Origin: Streptomyces sp. NBC_00457
GTDB lineage: Bacteria > Actinomycetota > Actinomycetes > Streptomycetales > Streptomycetaceae
Assembly: GCF_036014015.1 (NCBI RefSeq)
Contig: NZ_CP107905.1
Coordinates: 434,001-498,000, forward strand
Direction of reading: 5' to 3'
Length of the DNA: 64,000 nucleotides
A model generated the notes under the pieces. The model was given only the letters and a program-made list of their open reading frames with translations, searched no databases and had not been told where the DNA came from. Numbering within the stretch: the stretch's first letter is position 1; each line of letters opens with the position of its first letter. The position numbers and the translations under genes are program-made. Shown here piece after piece: positions 53,465-61,301 of this stretch.

Positions 53465-54130
53465 ATGATCACTCATGACCATCATGTGACCAGCGGTGAC
53501 ACACTCTCCGAGGCCCGTCCGCGCCGGATTTCCTTCGCGGAGGTACGCGCCCGGATCGGCGAGCCCGAGGACCTGATCAAGCGGAAAATACACGACCGCC
53601 TCGACCGGCACTGCCGCCGTTTCATCGCCCACTCCCCTTTCCTGGCGATGGCCACGTCTGACGCGACAGGACTCCCCGACAGTTCACCGCGCGGTGACTA
53701 TCCGGGATTCGTCAAAGTTCTCGATGAGCGCACGCTCGCCATTCCCGACCGGCCGGGCAACAACCTCGCCGACTCTTTTCGCAATCTCGCCGAGAACGAC
53801 GGGATCGGGCTGATGTTCGTCATCCCCGGAGTGCGGGAAGTGCTGCGAGTCAACGGTCGTGCCTATCCCACCGACGAACCGGACGTGCTCGCCCGGATGC
53901 GCACCGAGGGAAAAGAGGCCGAGCTGGCGATCGTCGTGGAATTGACGGAGGTCTTCTTCCACTGCGGCCGCGCCCTGATCCGCTCCCGGCTGTGGGATCC
54001 AGCGAGCCAGGCCCTGGCCGAGGAACTGCCGTCGATGGGTGAGATCGCCGTCGACCAGATGGGGCTCGCCGACGCGGATCCGACGGTGCTGGAAGAGATG
54101 CTCGAAGACGACTACCGGCACCTGTACTGA
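53465..54130 (+). CDS. Pyridoxamine 5'-phosphate oxidase-like FMN/F420-binding protein
   Basis: This 221-residue split-barrel protein of the MSMEG_1061-type PPOX group has FLAMATSDATGLPDSSPRGD, LAIPDRPGNNLADSFRNLAE and GLMFVIPGVREVLRVNGRAY. Members use flavin for reduction or for decolouring/detoxifying reactions. A flavin role beside the VanB-type reductase is consistent. Start at 53465. Confidence 0.88.
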   Translation: MITHDHHVTSGDTLSEARPRRISFAEVRARIGEPEDLIKRKIHDRLDRHCRRFIAHSPFLAMATSDATGLPDSSPRGDYPGFVKVLDERTLAIPDRPGNNLADSFRNLAENDGIGLMFVIPGVREVLRVNGRAYPTDEPDVLARMRTEGKEAELAIVVELTEVFFHCGRALIRSRLWDPASQALAEELPSMGEIAVDQMGLADADPTVLEEMLEDDYRHLY

Positions 54131-54143
54131 AGGCGATACGGCC

Positions 54144-55052
54144 ATGCAACGAACAATCCTCGAGAAAGCGGAGCCGGTCGCCGAGGGCGCGGTCTCGCTC
54201 CTCCTGCGCGGCGCCGACGGCCCACTGGCCCCCTGGGAACCGGGCGCGCACATCGATCTGACACTGCCCAACTGGCTGACCCGGCAGTACTCGCTGTGCG
54301 GGAACCCGGCCGACCGCGACACCTACCGTGTCGCCGTCCGTCACGACCGGCTCAGCCGGGGCGGCTCCGAGTACATCCACCTGTTCCTCAACGAGGGCCA
54401 CACACTCGACGTCTCGGTACCACGCAACAACTTTCCCCTGCTGCCCGCGCCGGAGTACCTGTTCCTCGCCGGCGGGATCGGCATCACCCCCATCGTGCCC
54501 ATGCTGACGGCGGCGGTCGAAGCGGGCGCCTCGGCGACGTTGGTGTACGTGGGCAGGTCCCTGGCCACCATGCCGTTCGCCGACGAACTGCGGGCCGGGC
54601 ACGGCAGCCGGGTGCGCATCCACGCCACCGAGCAGCACGGCAGGCCCGACTTCACCTCGGAGGCGGCAGCGCTGAGCCCTCGGGCGCTGGTGTACTGCTG
54701 CGGCCCCACGTCGATGCTCGACGCGGCCGAGGCGGCGTTCCCCGCACAGCGGCTGCACATCGAGCATTTCCGGCCGGTGGCCAAGGAGTTCGCGCCCAAC
54801 AAGCCCTTCGATGTGCGCTGCGCCCAGTCGGGACGGACGGTCCAGGTCAGCGCGGAGGACTCCATGTTGGACGCGTTGAACCACGCGGGATTCCGCATAC
54901 CGTCCGGATGCCGTGAAGGCGTCTGCGGCAGTTGCGAGATCGCCCTCGTCGACGGAGAGCCGGAGCACCGCGACGACATCGGCGCCCCGCCCGGTCACAT
55001 GTACTGCTGCGTCTCACGGGCCCTGTCGTCCGACCTCACCGTCGACCTCTGA
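54144..55052 (+). CDS. VanB/PDR-type flavin-[2Fe-2S] reductase
   Basis: The protein has 302 residues with three domains: flavin-binding (PNWLTRQYSLCGNPADR), NAD-binding (FLAGGIGITPIVPML, YCCGPTSMLD) and a C-terminal plant-type [2Fe-2S] domain with CREGVCGSC plus a late Cys in YCCVSRAL. It passes electrons from NAD(P)H to an oxygenase. No Rieske oxygenase is present; possible partners are the P450 at 45121 or an enzyme elsewhere. Confidence 0.93.
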   Translation: MQRTILEKAEPVAEGAVSLLLRGADGPLAPWEPGAHIDLTLPNWLTRQYSLCGNPADRDTYRVAVRHDRLSRGGSEYIHLFLNEGHTLDVSVPRNNFPLLPAPEYLFLAGGIGITPIVPMLTAAVEAGASATLVYVGRSLATMPFADELRAGHGSRVRIHATEQHGRPDFTSEAAALSPRALVYCCGPTSMLDAAEAAFPAQRLHIEHFRPVAKEFAPNKPFDVRCAQSGRTVQVSAEDSMLDALNHAGFRIPSGCREGVCGSCEIALVDGEPEHRDDIGAPPGHMYCCVSRALSSDLTVDL

Positions 55053-55157
55053 CCCGATCCGTCCACCCCTCATAGCCGAACACCGTGATCGCCGACCAAC
55101 CCGGGAGAGATGCCCCGTGACAATCCGTCCGCACCTGACAACGAAGGCCTGGAGCTT

Positions 55158-55781
55158 ATGATCGACTGGCTCGCGCTGGCGGAATCAGTCATCACGTCAC
55201 CGTGGTTGTACGCGGTGCTCATCGCGGTCTCCTTCCTCGACTCCTTCCTCCCGCTGATCCCGAGCGAACCCGTCGTGATCGTCGCAGGCGTCTACGCCGC
55301 CACCGGGCAGACGGACATCGTGCTCGTCATCGCCGCCACGACGCTCGGCGCCCTTCTCGGCGATCTCGTTCCCTACACCGTCGGACGACTGTTGGGTGAA
55401 CGCATACTCAAGCGCCTGCCACCCGGCTCCAAACGCCGGACGGCACACGACTGGTTCGCCCGCGAACTCGACGCTCGCGGCGGCTTCATCCTGGTGACCA
55501 CACGGTTCATCCCGGTGGGGCGCTACCTGGCCACCTTGTCCACGGGGCTCGTCGGCTACCCGTTGGGAAAATACGTCCTGTTCGTCGCGTTCGCCACCGC
55601 CACGTGGAGCGCCTACACCGCACTCACCGGCTACTTCGGTGGCGTCCTGTTCCAGGAGAACACGCTGCTGGCCATCGCCGTCGGCATCGGACTGGCATTC
55701 GTGGTGACCGGTGCCATCGAAGGCATACGCCACCTCCGCCGCCGCAGAACTGCCGTCGCAGCGGACACAGCCATCGACTGA
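55158..55781 (+). CDS. DedA family membrane protein
   Basis: This 207-residue protein has about five hydrophobic segments and DedA motifs: FLDSFLPLIPSEPVVIVAG, GALLGDLVPYTVGRLLGE, FILVTTRFIPVGRYLATLS. DedA proteins move lipid carriers or maintain membrane potential. The start at 55158 has GGAG only three bases away; 55110 is an alternative. It is probably unrelated to the operon chemistry. Confidence 0.85.
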   Translation: MIDWLALAESVITSPWLYAVLIAVSFLDSFLPLIPSEPVVIVAGVYAATGQTDIVLVIAATTLGALLGDLVPYTVGRLLGERILKRLPPGSKRRTAHDWFARELDARGGFILVTTRFIPVGRYLATLSTGLVGYPLGKYVLFVAFATATWSAYTALTGYFGGVLFQENTLLAIAVGIGLAFVVTGAIEGIRHLRRRRTAVAADTAID

Positions 55782-55801
55782 CCCTTCCGCCCACTGCGAC
55801 G

Positions 55802-55833
55802 CGGCCCGGGTGACGTCGTCTGGGCCCGGGCCG
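55802..55833 (+). terminator. Hairpin after the DedA gene
   Basis: Nine-base arms (CGGCCCGGG and CCCGGGCCG) enclose a 14-base loop, 20 bases after the DedA stop. Confidence 0.6.
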
Positions 55834-55849
55834 GCGCCCGGTTCACGGT

Positions 55850-55912
55850 CTGCCGGGTGGGCGACGACCTGCACGTTCACGCCGTGCCGGCGGTGCTGAG
55901 CCGAGTAGCTGA
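55850..55912 (-). mobile_element. Transposase fragment (IS5-type DDE core)
   Basis: The minus strand reads SYSAQHRRHGVNVQVVAHPA, the start of the DDE_4-type catalytic core (GKHRRHGxNVQVxADPxGR in intact elements). The nearest relative in the window is the fragment at about 58320-58400. No inverted repeats remain. It marks the left boundary of a three-gene cassette. Confidence 0.6.
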
Positions 55913-55915
55913 TGA

Positions 55916-56428
55916 CTACAGGCTGGCGATGCTGTCCTGCACCGACTTGCCCCAAGCCACGCCTTCGGCGTGCGTGTTGGCGAAGTCCGGGTCCACGTAG
56001 ATGTGGATCCTCTTGATGAGTTCGCCCTCGAACTCGAACACATTGCAGAACAGCCCGAAGGAGGAAACACCATCAGGGAAGTCGACGCCTGACGTTGTCG
56101 TCCCCCTTTCCGCGCCCTCGACGATCACGTAGTCCCCGGACGACAACACGGTAAGGCCCCCGATGTCGTGCTCGAGCGACGCGACTCCCCGGCCGAGACC
56201 CTGAGCGAACGCTCCGATCTGCGCTTTCCCCTTCGCGATGCCGAACTTCGGGTAGAACATACGGGCGTCTTCAGTGAAGAGGTCGATGACCTCAGGATTG
56301 CCGGCGTCCACCATACGGAAGTAGTTGATGGCAATCTCTTCGCGGCGCTTCTGGATATCGATGGCGGCGTTCACTTTCCTCTTGGACGTGGCGTGTGTGG
56401 TGCGCTCTCGCGCTGGTTGAAGGGGCAC
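55916..56428 (-). CDS. NTF2-like (SnoaL-type) protein
   Basis: The protein has 170 residues. IQKRREEIAINYFRMVDAGN, EVIDLFTEDARMFYPKFGIA and VCNVF-like C-terminal strands (GLFCNVFEFEGELIKRIHIY) are SnoaL/ketosteroid-isomerase-like. The GTG start at 56428 lies directly after the SDR stop; an in-frame GTG at 56374 gives a more typical N-terminus. It is in operon with the SDR and may hydrate, isomerise or bind a small molecule. Confidence 0.82.
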   Translation of the reverse strand: MPLQPARERTTHATSKRKVNAAIDIQKRREEIAINYFRMVDAGNPEVIDLFTEDARMFYPKFGIAKGKAQIGAFAQGLGRGVASLEHDIGGLTVLSSGDYVIVEGAERGTTTSGVDFPDGVSSFGLFCNVFEFEGELIKRIHIYVDPDFANTHAEGVAWGKSVQDSIASL

Positions 56429-56430
56429 GG

Positions 56431-57162
56431 TCAGACCTGCGCCTGGCCTCCGTCGACGAACCAGTCGACGCCGTTGACGAAGCTGGAGGCGTCCGAGGCC
56501 AGGAACGTCGCCACGGCGGCGATCTCATCCGGGCGGCCGATCCTGCCGAGCGGCACCTCGGAGGCGAGCTGGTGGTCCGGGCCTACGGCGCCTACCAGGC
56601 CCGGGGTCTCGGTCGGACCGGGGCTCAGCACATTCACCCGGAACTTCCGTTCCTGCGCACTGAGCGCCCAGCTGCGCACCAGGTTGCGCACCGCCGCCTT
56701 CGATGCGCCGTAGATCTCCAGGCTCGGTCCGGGGCGGAGGGTGCTGGTCGACCCTGTCACGACGATCGAGGCGCCGTCCGACAGCAGGGGCAGCGCCTTC
56801 TGCACGGTGAAGATCGTGCCCTTCACGTTCGTGCCGAAGGTGGCGTCGATGGCTTCCTCTGTGATCTCACCGAGACGCTGAGGTACAGCGCTGCCGGCGT
56901 TGGCGACCAGCACGTCGATGCGGCCCGCCTCCTCGCGCACGACCGAGTAGAGGTCATCGAGGTCCGCCGGTACCGAAACGTCGGTCCTCACACCGGTGGC
57001 CGCCGGCCCGATCTCGGCGACGGCCGCGTCGAGCGGCTCCTGACGGCGACCGGCCAGGAACACCCGTGCCCCCTCCGCGGCGAACCGCCTGGCGATGGCA
57101 AGCCCGATCCCGCTGTTGGCTCCGGTGACCACCGCCACCTTGCCTGCGAGTACTTCCGTCAT
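56431..57162 (-). CDS. Short-chain dehydrogenase/reductase under TetR control
   Basis: This 243-residue SDR has VVTGANSGIGLAIARRFAAE, FLAGRRQEPLD (NADPH type), VANAGSAVP, TGSTSTLRPG and IYGASKAA with Tyr/Lys. It is divergent from the TetR regulator with a long palindrome between them, as in TetR-SDR stress modules. GAGGAG precedes the ATG at 57162. The substrate is probably a reactive carbonyl compound (inference). Confidence 0.91.
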   Translation of the reverse strand: MTEVLAGKVAVVTGANSGIGLAIARRFAAEGARVFLAGRRQEPLDAAVAEIGPAATGVRTDVSVPADLDDLYSVVREEAGRIDVLVANAGSAVPQRLGEITEEAIDATFGTNVKGTIFTVQKALPLLSDGASIVVTGSTSTLRPGPSLEIYGASKAAVRNLVRSWALSAQERKFRVNVLSPGPTETPGLVGAVGPDHQLASEVPLGRIGRPDEIAAVATFLASDASSFVNGVDWFVDGGQAQV

Positions 57163-57180
57163 CACGCGCCCACTCCTCAA

Positions 57181-57234
57181 TTCTTGACTGGTTCGTCCAT
57201 AACGCTAAACCGTTATGGACGAACCAGTCAAGAA
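57181..57234. promoter_or_regulatory. Long perfect palindrome: TetR operator
   Basis: Perfect 24-base inverted arms (57181-57204 and 57211-57234) flank six bases. Key core: GGTTCGTCCATAACG and its complement. It fills the divergent promoter between the SDR and TetR genes, ending 16 bases before the TetR ATG. It is large enough for two TetR dimers. Confidence 0.85.
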
Positions 57235-57250
57235 TAGGTACGCTGATCCC

Positions 57251-57847
57251 ATGGCGCGACCCAGGAAGTTCGACGAGCAGCAGGTACTGGACACCGCCCG
57301 AGAGCTGTTCTGGTCGGGCGGATACGCCGCCACGCGCATGGAAGACATCGCCGCGGCAACAGGGCTCGGCAAAGGCAGCCTGTACGGCGCGTTCGGGGGG
57401 AAGCAGGAACTGTTCCACCGCGTGTTCGACGATTACTGCGGCTCCGTCGTCGATGCGGTGAGCCGGCAACTGAGCGGCAACGACGCGGACGCCTACGCGC
57501 GGCTGTCCGCCCACGCGTACGCGGTGGCCGCGGCGACCGCCGCAGACACCGCCCACCGCGGATGTCTGCTCGCCAAGGGCGCCGCCGAACTCGCCGAACA
57601 CGACGAGACGGTGGCCAAGCGGGCGCACGAGGCCATCGAGGCGCTGCAGGCACTACTGGAGAGCGACATCGCAGCCTGCCAGCGCAACGGCGACATCGCC
57701 GCGGACACGGACCCCAGAAAGCTGGCCGCGCTGGTACTCGCCGTACTGCGCGGCATCGAAGCGCTGGGCAAGGCCGGAGCGAGCGAGCAGACGCTGACCG
57801 ACATCGCCTGCACAGCCCTTGCCGTACTGCCCCGCCCCGCTCACTGA
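57251..57847 (+). CDS. TetR/AcrR family transcriptional regulator
   Basis: This 198-residue regulator has VLDTARELFWSGGYAATRME and DIAAATGLGKGSLYGAFGGK as HTH, and a YxaF-like C-terminal domain containing TAHRGCLLAKGAAELAEHDE. Cys106 in the RGCLLAKG segment is conserved in redox- or electrophile-sensing relatives. It likely represses the divergent SDR-NTF2 pair and itself through the 54-bp palindrome. Confidence 0.9.
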   Translation: MARPRKFDEQQVLDTARELFWSGGYAATRMEDIAAATGLGKGSLYGAFGGKQELFHRVFDDYCGSVVDAVSRQLSGNDADAYARLSAHAYAVAAATAADTAHRGCLLAKGAAELAEHDETVAKRAHEAIEALQALLESDIAACQRNGDIAADTDPRKLAALVLAVLRGIEALGKAGASEQTLTDIACTALAVLPRPAH

Positions 57848-58025
57848 CGTTCCTCAAGAGGGCGTTTTGGCGCCTTACATTGGAGAATGCGACCAATTCT
57901 GGTGAGTGTCTGGGGAGTTGGATGCGGCTCGCGTTGCCTGCATGACAGACGGATGAAGACCTGGCTGCTGCGCTCCCGCTGCTCCTGTTTCGTCGCGAAG
58001 TGCGGGGCTGGGCTACCCCGGAGAC

Positions 58026-58400
58026 ATGAGCGAACGCCGCCGCTACCCCAGCGATCTGTCCGACGCCCGCTGGGCGTTGGATCCTCGATGCCGTGCTCTA
58101 CGTGGCCCGCACCGGCATCCCGTGGCGCTACCACCCGCACTGGAACACCGTCTACCACTACTTCGGCCGCTGGGCGAAGGCCGGCATCTTCGAGCACCTC
58201 AACACCCTGCTACGGCGCCGCGTCCGCGAGGAGGAAGGCCGCCGACCCGAACCGACCGCGATGGCAATCGACGCGCAGAGCATCAAGCCCTCCACCAACG
58301 CCCCAGCTGCTGGCCAGGGCGTCGGCGACAACCTGCACGTTCACGCCGTGGCGCCGGTGCCCGTGGGAGTAGCCGGCGCGGTCGCTCTCACCTTGCGGCA
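58026..58400 (+). mobile_element. Degenerate IS5-family transposase remnants
   Basis: The plus strand reads MSERRRYPSDLSDARWAL, a deletion, then ILDAVLYVARTGIPWRYHPH and AMAIDAQSIKPSTNAPAAGQ, the N-terminus of IS5-type transposases with at least two internal losses. From about 58320 the minus strand reads GYSHGHRRHGVNVQVVADA, part of the DDE core of another copy, joined in opposite orientation. No open product is left. The stretch 57848-58025 before it holds no gene. Confidence 0.7.
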
Positions 58401-58419
58401 GCGCATTAATTGCGTCTGG

Positions 58420-58461
58420 GTAACTTATCAAGTCAGATACTTGCACTTGATGTTAAGTTAC
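58420..58461. promoter_or_regulatory. Inverted-repeat operator before the oxidoreductase
   Basis: GTAACTTATCAAGT at 58420-58433 is mirrored by ACTTGATGTTAAGTTAC at 58445-58461 with a three-base bulge. GTAACTTA-type repeats are typical of HxlR-regulated reductases. The divergent regulator gene expected here is absent; transposase debris begins 20 bases away. Confidence 0.5.
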
Positions 58462-58482
58462 GGGGTCTCTAGCGTTCTCGGC

Positions 58483-59091
58483 ATGAACCTCACCGTCCTC
58501 GCGGCCTCCGGCCGGACCGGAATCGCCCTCACCCGACAGGCGCTGCGACGTGGTCACACCGTGACCGCCATCGCGCGTGATCCCCAGCGGATCGCTCTGC
58601 CCGACTCCCCGCACCTGCGCAAAGTGGTGGGTGATGTGCACGACGCGGCCAGTATCGCCAGCGCCGTGGACGAGGATTCCGTGGTCCTTTCCGCGCTCGG
58701 CACGGACCGGGCCGGAGTTCTCCTGACAGGCGCCCGGGCCGTGGTCGCCGCCGGCCCACGGCGTGTCATCTGGCTCGGTGCCTACGGCACGGGCAAGTCG
58801 GCCGAAGTGGCGGGGGAAGGCGCGGGTGTGCTCGCCACGGTGCTGGGCGACCGGCTGGCGGACAAGGTCGAAGCCGACAACACCGTTCTCGCGGCCGGGG
58901 GCACCGTCTTCCATGCCGGCATGCTTGCCGACGGGCCGGAAAGCCCTCGTCGGCGCACGGTCGGCCTGGAGGCCGCGCCTCCCTTCGACCTCGGTGCGCG
59001 AGTCAGCCGGGAAACCGTCGCCGCGGCGATGCTCGACGAAGCCGAGGCGCCTGGTTTTCCCGGTGTCGTGGCCCTGCCGTTGGCGGAGTAG
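58483..59091 (+). CDS. NAD(P)-binding oxidoreductase (NmrA/SDR_a5-like)
   Basis: This 202-residue atypical SDR has TVLAASGRTGIALTRQALRR as the dinucleotide-binding loop, VTAIARDPQRI (NADPH type), VVGDVHDAASIASAVDE and VVLSALGTDRAG. There is no YxxxK catalytic pair, as in flavin-reductase/NmrA-like members. Its stop is adjacent to that of the convergent LysR gene. Confidence 0.85.
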   Translation: MNLTVLAASGRTGIALTRQALRRGHTVTAIARDPQRIALPDSPHLRKVVGDVHDAASIASAVDEDSVVLSALGTDRAGVLLTGARAVVAAGPRRVIWLGAYGTGKSAEVAGEGAGVLATVLGDRLADKVEADNTVLAAGGTVFHAGMLADGPESPRRRTVGLEAAPPFDLGARVSRETVAAAMLDEAEAPGFPGVVALPLAE

Positions 59092-59991
59092 TCAGCAGGC
59101 GGTGATCTCCTCGATCGCCGCCCGGACCTGCTCGCGGAGCCAGGCGTGGGCGGGATCGGAGTCGTAGCGCTGGTGCCAGTTGCAGTTGATGGTCGCCGCC
59201 GGGGATTCGATCGGCAGCGGCCTGGCGACCAGGCCGAACGCCTCGATGAGCGGGCGGCCGAGGATCTCCGTGCAGGTGACCAGCGCGTCACTGCGGGCGG
59301 CGATCTGCAGGGCGGTGGACACCGAGGCCACCGCCGCGACTACCCGGCGCCGCAAGCCCTCGGCGGCCAGCGCGTCGTCGATCGGCGCGGTCAGGCGGCC
59401 ACGCCGGGAGATCACCACGTGCGGTTGCGCCGCGTAGGAGGCCAGGTCCAGTGCGGCGGAGCAAGGGTGGTCGGCGCGCATCGCCACGACGAGCCGGTCG
59501 TCGCCGAGCGGCTCGGACCGGAACTCGGGCTGAGTGGGCCTGCCGCCACCGAGTTCCAGGTCGACGCGGCCGTGTCGCAGGTCGTCGGTGTCGACGCGGT
59601 TCTCCGCCAGCACCCGCAACTGCACCCCGGAAGCCTGCTGCTGGATCCTGCCGACCAGTACCGGTACCAGTGACGCGGCCACCGCGTCGTGACACTGGAT
59701 CGTGAAGGTGCGCTCCAGTTCGGCCAGGTTCAGCTCACGGATCGGCGAGAGCACTTCGTGCGCCTGCCGGACCAGCCGGTGCACGTCTTCTCGCACCGAC
59801 AGCGCGTACGGGGTGGGGGCCATGGAGTGGCCGGTGCGCACCAGGATGTCGTCCCCGGTGACGGCACGCAGCCGGCCGAGGGTGCGGCTGACCGCGGGCG
59901 AGGACAGGTGCAGCCGCCGGGCAGCCCCCATCACGCTGCCCTCCTCGAGCAGGGCGTCCAGCACGGTCAGCAGATTCAAGTCCAATTGCAT
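59092..59991 (-). CDS. LysR family transcriptional regulator
   Basis: This 299-residue regulator has the HTH NLLTVLDALLEEGSVMGAAR / RLHLSSPAVSRTLGRLRAVT and a PBP2 effector domain. AGGA lies before the ATG at 59991. It is divergent from the monophosphatase-like gene with a 67-base gap, which it may control. Confidence 0.91.
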   Translation of the reverse strand: MQLDLNLLTVLDALLEEGSVMGAARRLHLSSPAVSRTLGRLRAVTGDDILVRTGHSMAPTPYALSVREDVHRLVRQAHEVLSPIRELNLAELERTFTIQCHDAVAASLVPVLVGRIQQQASGVQLRVLAENRVDTDDLRHGRVDLELGGGRPTQPEFRSEPLGDDRLVVAMRADHPCSAALDLASYAAQPHVVISRRGRLTAPIDDALAAEGLRRRVVAAVASVSTALQIAARSDALVTCTEILGRPLIEAFGLVARPLPIESPAATINCNWHQRYDSDPAHAWLREQVRAAIEEITAC

Positions 59992-60058
59992 AGAAGTAAA
60001 TCCTAGCCAGATATAGATCCACTTCCATCAACTCCACTTCAACTCCAGGGGTGCCCCC

Positions 60059-60838
60059 GTGAACCAGAACCTGCTTGCCGCGACCGTCGCCGCCGTCCGC
60101 CACGCCGGCGCCCGGATGATGACGCGCTATTCCACCGAGTCCCGCCAGTCCGGCCTCCCCGAACTGCTCGCGAACCTCCAGGCCAATGACGCGGCCGTCG
60201 TCGACACGTTGCGTCCCGCCTTGACCGAGGCGCTGCCGAGCGCGGGCTGGCTCAATGACGAACACGGATCGGGACCGATGGCCGCGGGCGAGTGGTGGCT
60301 CATCGACCCGGTCGGCGGCAACGTCAACGCCGTACACGGCATGCCCGACTGGAACATCGGCGTGAGCCTCGTCCGTGACAACCGCCCGGTCCTGGCCGTG
60401 GTCTACTCCCCGGTCCTCGACGAGATGTTCACCGCGACCGAGGGCGGTGGGGCGTTCCTCAACGGTGTACGGCTTCACGTTTCGGCCAAAACGTCGCTGG
60501 ACGGCGCACTGGTTGGAACCGGTCAGGCCAAGCCGGGCCACGACCCCGACCTCGCCGAGCGGATGAGCGCCGCCTTCACCGCGATGCTGAACTCCGCCCT
60601 GTGCGTGCAGGTCTCCGTACCGGTCACCGGCCAGCTCGCCCAGGTCGCCGCCGGCCGGATGGACCTGCACTGGCAGTTCGACAACGTCCGCTCCCACGCG
60701 GCAGGCGTGCTCCTGGTCCAGGAGGCCGGTGGTCTCGTGACCGACATCGACGGCAAACCATGGGAGCTGGCCACCAAGAGCTACCTCGCCGCCGCGCCCG
60801 GCGTGCACGCCGCGTCGCTGGACATCCTCACCACCTGA
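60059..60838 (+). CDS. Inositol monophosphatase-like protein with lost metal ligands
   Basis: This 259-residue protein has the FIG/IMPase outline. WLNDEHGSG stands where the first Glu lies. WLIDPVGGNVNAVHGMPDWN replaces WxIDPLDGTxNFVHG, so the second metal Asp is Gly86. FDNVRSHAAGVLLVQEAGG replaces the WDxAAG motif, so a third metal Asp is lost. Asp83 remains. Catalysis by the normal three-metal route is unlikely. The GTG start at 60059 is the only good one. Confidence 0.8.
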   Translation: MNQNLLAATVAAVRHAGARMMTRYSTESRQSGLPELLANLQANDAAVVDTLRPALTEALPSAGWLNDEHGSGPMAAGEWWLIDPVGGNVNAVHGMPDWNIGVSLVRDNRPVLAVVYSPVLDEMFTATEGGGAFLNGVRLHVSAKTSLDGALVGTGQAKPGHDPDLAERMSAAFTAMLNSALCVQVSVPVTGQLAQVAAGRMDLHWQFDNVRSHAAGVLLVQEAGGLVTDIDGKPWELATKSYLAAAPGVHAASLDILTT

Positions 60839-60935
60839 GAGAAGAACTCGCCTCGGGCGAACAGCCGTTGCGGGACCGGGCAAGACTCTCGGCGACCACG
60901 TACCCGGGCGGCCGGATCGGCGGCGCCTGGCCGAT

Positions 60936-61133
60936 ATGACGGACGAATCAAACGAAGCGGAACCCGCGGTCCCCGACGTCTACGGCCGGAGCAGGAACGC
61001 CTTCCGGGATGCGATCACCGGCCTCGTCGGCCTGCCGCATGAGCTGACCTTCACCGGATGGGCCGCCTTCTCGGCGGCGCTCCCGGCAGAGGCCTCGCTG
61101 TCCCTCCGCCGAATCCACTACCACGGCGACTGA
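60936..61133 (+). pseudogene. Barstar-like C-terminal fragment, uncertain
   Basis: The 65-residue reading frame contains DVYGRSRNAFRDAITGLVGL and LTFTGWAAFSAALPAEASLS, which resembles the second half of barstar-family ribonuclease inhibitors (YxGRNxDALxD, then a Trp-containing strand). The N-terminal strand and helix are missing. It is probably a remnant; no ribonuclease gene lies beside it. Confidence 0.4.
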
Positions 61134-61240
61134 TCCTCGGCCTCGGACAACCAGCTCAACCGGCATGTCCTGCGCGGCTCCCCGGGCTGCCACTGGCCGC
61201 GGAAATGAGCCGCTGGACGACCTGAGGCAAACGGGAAGGA

Positions 61241-61265
61241 GTGGGGTTGGGGAAAGAGGCCCCAC
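61241..61265 (-). terminator. Possible terminator after the permease
   Basis: GTGGGG and CCCCAC pair around 13 bases, downstream of the minus-strand permease stop. A short stem and modest evidence. Confidence 0.4.
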
Positions 61266-61301
61266 ACCCACCCCCCGGCCGCTGTCGGCGATCCGCGGCG
61301 G

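Noticed and set aside
57181..57234. 54-bp palindrome as a terminator
   Set aside because: It lies between divergent starts, not after stops, so an operator is the better reading.
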